Positions 58,849-64,000 of a DNA stretch of 64,000 nt are shown here, one piece after another (positions within the stretch are counted from its first letter, which is position 1; every line of letters begins with the position of its first letter). The stretch comes from Bradyrhizobium guangxiense (lineage in GTDB: Bacteria; Pseudomonadota; Alphaproteobacteria; Rhizobiales; Xanthobacteraceae): NCBI RefSeq assembly GCF_004114915.1, contig NZ_CP022220.1:1-64000 (forward strand), in the 5' to 3' direction. The translations under genes were made by a program, and so were the position numbers. The notes under the pieces were generated by a model. That model worked only from the letters and a program-made list of their open reading frames with translations. It had not been told where the DNA came from and did not search any database.

Positions 58849-61104
58849 ATGAGCGACAAGGCCACAGCGCGGGACGGACAGCGGCTGCGCCTGCATGTGC
58901 GTGGCGCCGTGCAGGGCGTCGGCTTTCGTCCCTACGTCTATGGTCTCGCCACCCGCTATCGCCTCGGCGGCTTCGTCGCCAACGATCCGAACGGCGTTCT
59001 TATCGAAGTCGAAGGCGAGCGGGCGTCCGATTTCGTCGCCGCGCTGCCACTGGAAAAGCCGCCGCTTGCCAGGATCGACGAGATCTCGGTTCAGCCGATC
59101 GGCGCCGCCGCCACCGAGGAGTTCTCGATTCGCACCAGCGAGCAGGGTAGGGTGTCGACGCGCATCGTCGCGGACGCCGCGACTTGCCGGGAATGCCTGA
59201 GCGAGCTGTTCGATCCGGCAAGCCGATTCCACCGCTATCCCTTCATCAACTGCACGCATTGCGGTCCGCGCTACACCATCGCCGAGCGGCTGCCCTATGA
59301 TCGTCCGGCCACCGCAATGAAGCGCTTTGCGATGTGCGCAGCCTGTGCCGCTGATTATGCTGACCCCGGCAGTCGCCGCTTCCATACCGAGGCGATTGCG
59401 TGCCCGCGATGCGGGCCGCGGCTCAGCCATGGCATCGCCGAGATCGCCGCCGCCGTCGCGGGCGGCAAGATTGTCGCGATCAAGGGCCTCGGCGGTTATC
59501 AGCTCATCTGCGATGCTCACAATGATGCGGCCGTGCGGCAACTGCGCCTGCGCAAGCAGCGCGATCAGAAGCCCTTCGCCGTCATGGTCGGTACGCTGGA
59601 GGCAGTCGCCGAGTTCGCCGAGGCCGACGCTGTCGAACTTGCGCTGCTCGAGTCACGGCCGCGGCCGATCGTGTTGCTGACGTCGCGCGGGCGCCTTGTG
59701 CAGTCAATCGCGCCGGAGCTGGCGCGCATCGGCATCATGCTGCCGGTCGCACCGCTTCACCACCTGATTTTCGATGCGCTGAATGCGGCGCATGCGCCGG
59801 TCGGCGAGAGCTGGGCGATTGTCGCGACCAGCGCCAATCTCAGCGGCGAGCCGCTGCTGATCGATAATCGCGAAGCGGAGCAACGACTTGCCGGCATCGC
59901 CGATCTCATCGTCACGCATGACCGCGACATCGTCACCCGCGCCGATGATTCCTTGGCTGCGGTGGTCGCCGGACGGCCCCAGTTCATTCGGCGTGCGCGA
60001 GGCTATGTCCCGGAGCCTGTCCGGCTTGCGCGCTCGGTGGCGCCCCTGCTTGCCGTCGGCGGAGCGCTGAAGTCGACGGTGGCGGTGACGCGCGGCAACG
60101 AGGCCTTTGTCTCCCAGCACATCGGCGACCTCGACACCGCAGAAGGCATCCGATTCTTCGAGGAAACTGTGGACCATCTGCTGTCTACCCTCGACGTCGA
60201 GCCTGTCGCCCTGATCCACGACTTGCATCCGAACATGGCATCGACCCGTTTCGCCGAGGCACGCGGGACCAGGCTGATCGCGGTCCAGCACCATCACGCC
60301 CATGCGGCCTCGGTGATGGCGGAGCATGGCATCGCAGGTCCGGTGCTTGCCTTAGTGCTTGACGGGTTCGGCTACGGCAGCGACGGCGGCAATTGGGGGG
60401 GCGAACTGCTTGCCTGTGAAGGCGCGCGGTTCCGGCGGCTCGGGCATCTGGCGCCGCTGAAGATGCCGGGCGGCGATCGGGTCGCGCGCGAGCCGTGGCG
60501 GATGGCCGCCAGCGTGCTGCACGCGCTTCGGCGCGGCGATGCGATTGCGTCTCGCTTTGCGGCACAGCCGCAGGCCGCGCGCCTATCGGCTCTGCTCGAA
60601 CAACCCGGTATGCCCACGACGACCAGCGCCGGCCGGCTGTTCGATGCGGCCGCAGGGCTGCTCGGGGTCTGCACCGTACAAACCTACGAAGGCGAGGCTG
60701 CCATGAAGCTAGAGGCGCGGGTCCGCGAGCCGCGCGTTGTGTCCGGCGGCTGGGTGATCGAGAATGGCGTGCTGTCGCTGCTCCCATTGCTCGACCGTCT
60801 GGTGGTCGATGCGCCGGATCCCACCGACGGGGCCGGGCTGTTTCACGGCACCTTCGCTGCCGCTTGCGTCGATTGGATCTCCCAAGCGGCTCGTGAGACC
60901 GGACTTGAGACCGTCGCCTTGAGCGGCGGCTGCTTCCTGAACGCCCGCCTCAGCACCGGGATTTCGCGCGGTTGCATCGCTGCCGGGCTCACCCCGCTCT
61001 TGCCGCGCCAACTGCCGCCGAATGATGGCGGCCTAAGCCTGGGTCAGGCCTGGATCGCGGGGCTGCAACTTCTCGAACACCAAGGCTTAGAAGGAACCGC
61101 CTGA
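58849..61104 (+). CDS. hypF: HypF, carbamoyltransferase for cyanide ligand synthesis
   Basis: 751 residues, full length. Order: acylphosphatase domain (RGAVQGVGFRPYVYGLA near 20), two zinc fingers (CRECLSELFDP, then CTHCGPRY, CAACAADY and CPRCGPR), YrdC-like domain (KIVAIKGLGGYQLICDAHND near 207), and a Kae1-like domain with VQHHHAHAASVMAEHG near 481 and LDGFGYGSDGGNWGGELL near 505. It makes the carbamoyl group that HypE turns into CN. The ATG has GGAG six bases upstream; a GTG at 58843 is less likely. The stop shares a base with hypC. Confidence 0.96.
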   Translation: MSDKATARDGQRLRLHVRGAVQGVGFRPYVYGLATRYRLGGFVANDPNGVLIEVEGERASDFVAALPLEKPPLARIDEISVQPIGAAATEEFSIRTSEQGRVSTRIVADAATCRECLSELFDPASRFHRYPFINCTHCGPRYTIAERLPYDRPATAMKRFAMCAACAADYADPGSRRFHTEAIACPRCGPRLSHGIAEIAAAVAGGKIVAIKGLGGYQLICDAHNDAAVRQLRLRKQRDQKPFAVMVGTLEAVAEFAEADAVELALLESRPRPIVLLTSRGRLVQSIAPELARIGIMLPVAPLHHLIFDALNAAHAPVGESWAIVATSANLSGEPLLIDNREAEQRLAGIADLIVTHDRDIVTRADDSLAAVVAGRPQFIRRARGYVPEPVRLARSVAPLLAVGGALKSTVAVTRGNEAFVSQHIGDLDTAEGIRFFEETVDHLLSTLDVEPVALIHDLHPNMASTRFAEARGTRLIAVQHHHAHAASVMAEHGIAGPVLALVLDGFGYGSDGGNWGGELLACEGARFRRLGHLAPLKMPGGDRVAREPWRMAASVLHALRRGDAIASRFAAQPQAARLSALLEQPGMPTTTSAGRLFDAAAGLLGVCTVQTYEGEAAMKLEARVREPRVVSGGWVIENGVLSLLPLLDRLVVDAPDPTDGAGLFHGTFAAACVDWISQAARETGLETVALSGGCFLNARLSTGISRGCIAAGLTPLLPRQLPPNDGGLSLGQAWIAGLQLLEHQGLEGTA

Positions 61105-61340
61105 TGTGTCTTGCCATACCCGCCGAGGTGACAAAGCTCCTGCCTGACGACATGGCCATTGTGTCCATCGACGGCGTCAGCAAGGAGATCTCCGTCGCGC
61201 TCATCGAGGATCTCGCCATCGGCGACTACGTGATCATCCATGTCGGCTACGCGCTTACCAAAATCGATCCGGAAGAGGCGCAACGGACGCTGGAATTGCT
61301 GCACGAGCTTAGCGCCGAGGCCCTGGGAGCCATGCCATGA
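61104..61340 (+). CDS. hypC: HypC, hydrogenase maturation chaperone
   Basis: 78 residues, MCLAIPAEVTKL start with the essential Cys2, and HVGYALTKIDPEEA, a typical HypC segment. It carries the Fe(CN)2CO group together with HypD to the large subunit. Overlaps with hypF and hypD show tight coupling. HupF is its paralogue. Confidence 0.96.
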   Translation: MCLAIPAEVTKLLPDDMAIVSIDGVSKEISVALIEDLAIGDYVIIHVGYALTKIDPEEAQRTLELLHELSAEALGAMP

Positions 61341-62479
61341 AGTATGCCGACGAGTTCCGCGACAAGGAGATCGCGCTCGGGCTTGCGAACGCGATCCAGT
61401 CCGAAGCAGATCCGCAGCGCCCCTATCGCTTCATGGAATTCTGCGGCGGCCACACGCATGCGATCTCGCGTTATGGCCTGGAGGACATGCTGCCTAAAAA
61501 CGTGCGGATGATCCACGGTCCGGGTTGCCCGGTTTGCGTACTGCCGGCGGGGCGCATCGACATGGCGATCCGACTGGCCGAACGGCCCGAAATCATCTTC
61601 TGCGTCTATGGCGATCTGATGCGCGTGCCGGGCTCGCAAGGCGCCTCGTTGCTGAAGGCAAAGGCGAAAGGCGCCGACATCCGCATGGTCTATTCCACCA
61701 TCGATGCGCTCAGGATCGCCGAGGAGAATCCGCAGCGCCAGATCGTATTCTTCGCCATCGGCTTCGAAACGACGACGCCGCCCACTGCGGTCATGATCCG
61801 TTTGGCCGAAAAGAAGCAGCTCGCCAATTTCAGCGTCTTCTGCAACCACGTGCTGACGCCGCCGGCGATGCAGAACATCTTGGAGAGCCCGGATATTCGC
61901 AACATCGGCCGGGTCGAGATCGACGGCTTTGTCGGACCTGCGCATGTCTCGACTATTATCGGGACGGCTCCTTACGAGTTCTTCGCGGAAGAATTCGGCA
62001 AGCCGGTCGTGATCTCGGGCTTCGAGCCTCTCGACATGATGCAGGCGATCCTGATGCTGGTGCGGCAGGGCAATGAGAACCGGCACGAGGTCGAGAACCA
62101 GTACAGCCGCGCTGTAAAGCGTGACGGCAATCTGCGCGCCAAGGAGGAGGTCTCCGACATTTTCGAGCTGCGCGACCAGTTCGAATGGCGCGGGCTCGGG
62201 CAGGTACCCTATAGCGGCCTGAAGCTGAAGCGCGCTTTCGCGAAATACGATGCCGAAGCGCGCTTCGACATGAAGGAGCTCCGCGTTGCCGACAATCCGG
62301 CCTGTGAATGCGGCGCCATCCTGCGCGGCGTGAAGAAACCGGTCGATTGCAAGCTGTTCGGCACGGTCTGCACGCCGGAAACGCCGATAGGGTCTTGCAT
62401 GGTCTCGTCCGAGGGCGCCTGCGCTGCGCACTGGACCTATGGCCGCTTCCGCGACCATCAGCAGAGGCGGGCATCATGA
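61337..62479 (+). CDS. hypD: HypD, Fe-S maturation protein
   Basis: 380 residues. FMEFCGGHTHAISRYGLEDM near 32 contains the conserved Cys, GPGCPVCVLPAGRIDMA near 62, FFAIGFETTTPPTA near 138, and a C-terminal Cys group (NPACECGAILRGVKKPVDCK, then GTVCTPETPIGSCMVSSEGA) for the 4Fe-4S cluster. It forms the scaffold on which HypC and HypE assemble the iron ligand set. It overlaps hypE by four bases. Confidence 0.97.
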   Translation: MKYADEFRDKEIALGLANAIQSEADPQRPYRFMEFCGGHTHAISRYGLEDMLPKNVRMIHGPGCPVCVLPAGRIDMAIRLAERPEIIFCVYGDLMRVPGSQGASLLKAKAKGADIRMVYSTIDALRIAEENPQRQIVFFAIGFETTTPPTAVMIRLAEKKQLANFSVFCNHVLTPPAMQNILESPDIRNIGRVEIDGFVGPAHVSTIIGTAPYEFFAEEFGKPVVISGFEPLDMMQAILMLVRQGNENRHEVENQYSRAVKRDGNLRAKEEVSDIFELRDQFEWRGLGQVPYSGLKLKRAFAKYDAEARFDMKELRVADNPACECGAILRGVKKPVDCKLFGTVCTPETPIGSCMVSSEGACAAHWTYGRFRDHQQRRAS

Positions 62480-63516
62480 AGGCCCATCAACGCAAGCTCG
62501 ACATCAAGAACGGCTGCGTAGACCTGTCCCACGGCTCTGGCGGCCGCGCGATGGCACAGCTGATCTCGGGTCTTTTCCACTCGGCCTTCGGCAACGAATG
62601 GCTGGCGCGCGGCAATGACCAGTCGGCCTTCGATGTCGCAGCCGGACGCATGGTCATGACGACCGACGGTTACGTGGTCTCGCCGCTATTCTTCCCGGGC
62701 GGCAATATCGGCTCGCTCGCCGTGCACGGCACGGTCAACGACATCGCCATGGCCGGCGCGCGGCCGCTCTACCTCTCGGCGAGCTTCATCATCGAGGAGG
62801 GCTTTCGCTTCTCCGACCTGAAGATGATCGCGGAATCTATGGGCGAGGCGGCGCGCGCGGCCGGCGTCCATATCATCACGGGCGATACCAAGGTGGTCGA
62901 GCGCGGCAAGGCCGACGGCCTCTTCATCTCGACCGCCGGCGTCGGCGTCGTACCCGATGGCCTCGATCTATCCGCCGAGAAGGCTCGCGTCGGCGATCGC
63001 GTCCTGATCTCCGGCACGCTCGGGGACCACGGCGTCGCTATCATGTCGAAGCGGCAGAACCTCGCCTTCGAGACCGAGATCGTCTCGGACTCAGCCTCGC
63101 TGCATGATCTCGTGGCAAAGATGGTCACCGCAGGCGGAGAGGGCATCCGCCTGATGCGCGATCCGACCCGCGGCGGGCTAGCCGCCGCGCTCAACGAGAT
63201 CGCCCAGCAGTCTGGCCTCGGCTTCCGTGTGCAGGAGGAGGCGATCCCAGTGAAGCCGGGCGTGGCCGCGGCCTGCGAACTGCTGGGCCTCGACCCGCTC
63301 TATGTGGCCAACGAAGGCAAGCTGGTTGCAATTGTGGCCCCGGAGGCGGCCGCTGCCGTGCTCGCGACGATGCGCGCGCATCCGCTCGGCTGTGATGCGG
63401 CCGACATCGGCGAGGCCGTGGCCGACGATCACCATTTCGTGCAGATGGCGACGAGCTTTGGCGGTGGCCGGATCGTCGACTGGCTGTCGGGCGAACAACT
63501 GCCGAGGATCTGCTGA
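62476..63516 (+). CDS. hypE: HypE, thiocarboxamide dehydratase
   Basis: 346 residues of the PurM-like ATPase fold: LSHGSGGRAMAQLISGLF near 18, FPGGNIGSLAVHGTVNDIAM near 73, RDPTRGGLAAALNEIAQQSG near 231. It ends with PRIC; the terminal Cys is the residue carbamoylated by HypF. The ATG at 62476 overlaps hypD; an upstream extension to 62308 is inside hypD and not used. Confidence 0.97.
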   Translation: MKAHQRKLDIKNGCVDLSHGSGGRAMAQLISGLFHSAFGNEWLARGNDQSAFDVAAGRMVMTTDGYVVSPLFFPGGNIGSLAVHGTVNDIAMAGARPLYLSASFIIEEGFRFSDLKMIAESMGEAARAAGVHIITGDTKVVERGKADGLFISTAGVGVVPDGLDLSAEKARVGDRVLISGTLGDHGVAIMSKRQNLAFETEIVSDSASLHDLVAKMVTAGGEGIRLMRDPTRGGLAAALNEIAQQSGLGFRVQEEAIPVKPGVAAACELLGLDPLYVANEGKLVAIVAPEAAAAVLATMRAHPLGCDAADIGEAVADDHHFVQMATSFGGGRIVDWLSGEQLPRIC

Positions 63517-63524
63517 GGCCGGTC

Positions 63525-64000
63525 ATGCGCATCCTGCTTCTCACGCACTCCTTCAACAGCCTGACGCAACGGCTCCACGTCGAGCTCAGGGAGGGCGGCC
63601 ACGAGGTCTCGGTCGAGCTGGATATCCACCCCGACGTTACGCGCGAAAGCGTGGCGCTGTATCAGCCAGATCTGGTGATCGCGCCGTTCCTCAAGCGCGC
63701 AATCCCCGAAGATGTCTGGCGTAGCGTGCGCTGCCTGATCGTCCATCCCGGTCCGCCCGGCGACCGCGGTCCGGCGGCGCTCGACTGGGCGATTCTGGAA
63801 GGTGTTTCCAATTGGGGCGTGACTGTGCTTCAGGCCGACGGCGGGTTCGACGCTGGTCCGATCTGGGCTTTCAGAACCTTCCCGATGCGGTGCGCGGCTA
63901 AATCCAGCATCTACCGCAACGAGGTCACGACGTGCGCGGTCGCGGCGGTGCTCGAAGCCATTGCAGCAATCGAAGCCGGACAGCCGACACCGTCGCCGAT
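63525..64000 (+). CDS. hoxX: HoxX, N-terminal part (hydrogenase maturation; runs off window)
   Basis: An open frame from the ATG at 63525 to the window end (158 codons, no stop). The N-terminus has MRILLLTHSFNSLTQRLHVE and a formyl-transferase-like segment IVHPGPPGDRGPAALDWAIL near residue 84, followed by GVTVLQADGGFDAGPIWAFR. HoxX/HypX carries an N10-formyl-THF hydrolase-like domain and an enoyl-CoA hydratase-like domain; it supplies the CO ligand in aerobic maturation. The start is nine bases after the hypE stop, with GAGG upstream. hoxA is expected further right. Confidence 0.93.
   Translation, partial: MRILLLTHSFNSLTQRLHVELREGGHEVSVELDIHPDVTRESVALYQPDLVIAPFLKRAIPEDVWRSVRCLIVHPGPPGDRGPAALDWAILEGVSNWGVTVLQADGGFDAGPIWAFRTFPMRCAAKSSIYRNEVTTCAVAAVLEAIAAIEAGQPTPSP

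Overview
The window looks like a Bradyrhizobium-type alphaproteobacterial chromosome. Evidence for this is the high GC content, a red-type (form IC) Calvin-cycle operon with cbbX, a Bradyrhizobium japonicum-style hup/hyp hydrogenase cluster (hupN and hupUV present, no hupE), sigma-54 promoters, and large numbers of sugar ABC/TRAP uptake genes. No tRNA, rRNA, CRISPR array or insertion sequence was recognised. This assignment rests on gene content only.

Region 1 (1-6291) is the 3' part of a cbb operon: cbbP (cut by the window edge), cbbT, an odd chimeric gene, cbbS, cbbX and cbbE. The chimera joins in frame the first ~203 residues of a glyceraldehyde-3-phosphate dehydrogenase to the RuBisCO large subunit from about residue 129 (spinach numbering) onward. 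Neither half can form a complete enzyme, so this operon as written should not fix CO2. It is either a natural internal deletion or an assembly artefact.

Region 2 (6292-22441) is a carbohydrate-type block. It has a sugar ABC importer operon that also encodes a ribokinase-like kinase, an SDR dehydrogenase, a NagD-type HAD phosphatase and a UgpC-type ATPase. This is followed by an unusual regulator (PEP-hydrolase-type TIM barrel + AAA+ + Fis-type helix-turn-helix), a truncated paralogue of the same TIM barrel on the other strand, and an operon of a Tm-1-like (UPF0261) protein, a complete PEP-hydrolase-type TIM barrel, an FAD dehydrogenase and pyruvate kinase. Three copies of a 10-bp tandem repeat (core TACCCA) sit only in front of these transcription units and look like a shared operator. 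This module is the best candidate here for an undescribed system.

Region 3 (22406-38268) holds a small HTH gene with an LrgA/LrgB pair; a LysR regulator divergent from an SDR, a split transketolase and a TRAP transporter; a membrane cyclic-nucleotide-binding protein with its own sigma-54 promoter; several small genes; and, on the minus strand, a second sugar ABC operon ending in an SMP-30-type lactonase.

Region 4 (38269-64000) is a nearly complete uptake [NiFe]-hydrogenase locus: hupN (nickel permease), a TonB-dependent receptor, a second hydrogenase cytochrome b on the minus strand, a chemoreceptor, a DUF3422 protein, hupUV (H2 sensor), hupSLCDFGHIJK, hypABFCDE, and the start of hoxX running off the edge. 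Sigma-54 promoters precede hupN, hupS and hupG. Together these would import nickel, sense H2, build the enzyme and feed electrons to quinone. The usual partnership of hydrogenase and Calvin cycle is compromised here by the broken cbbL.
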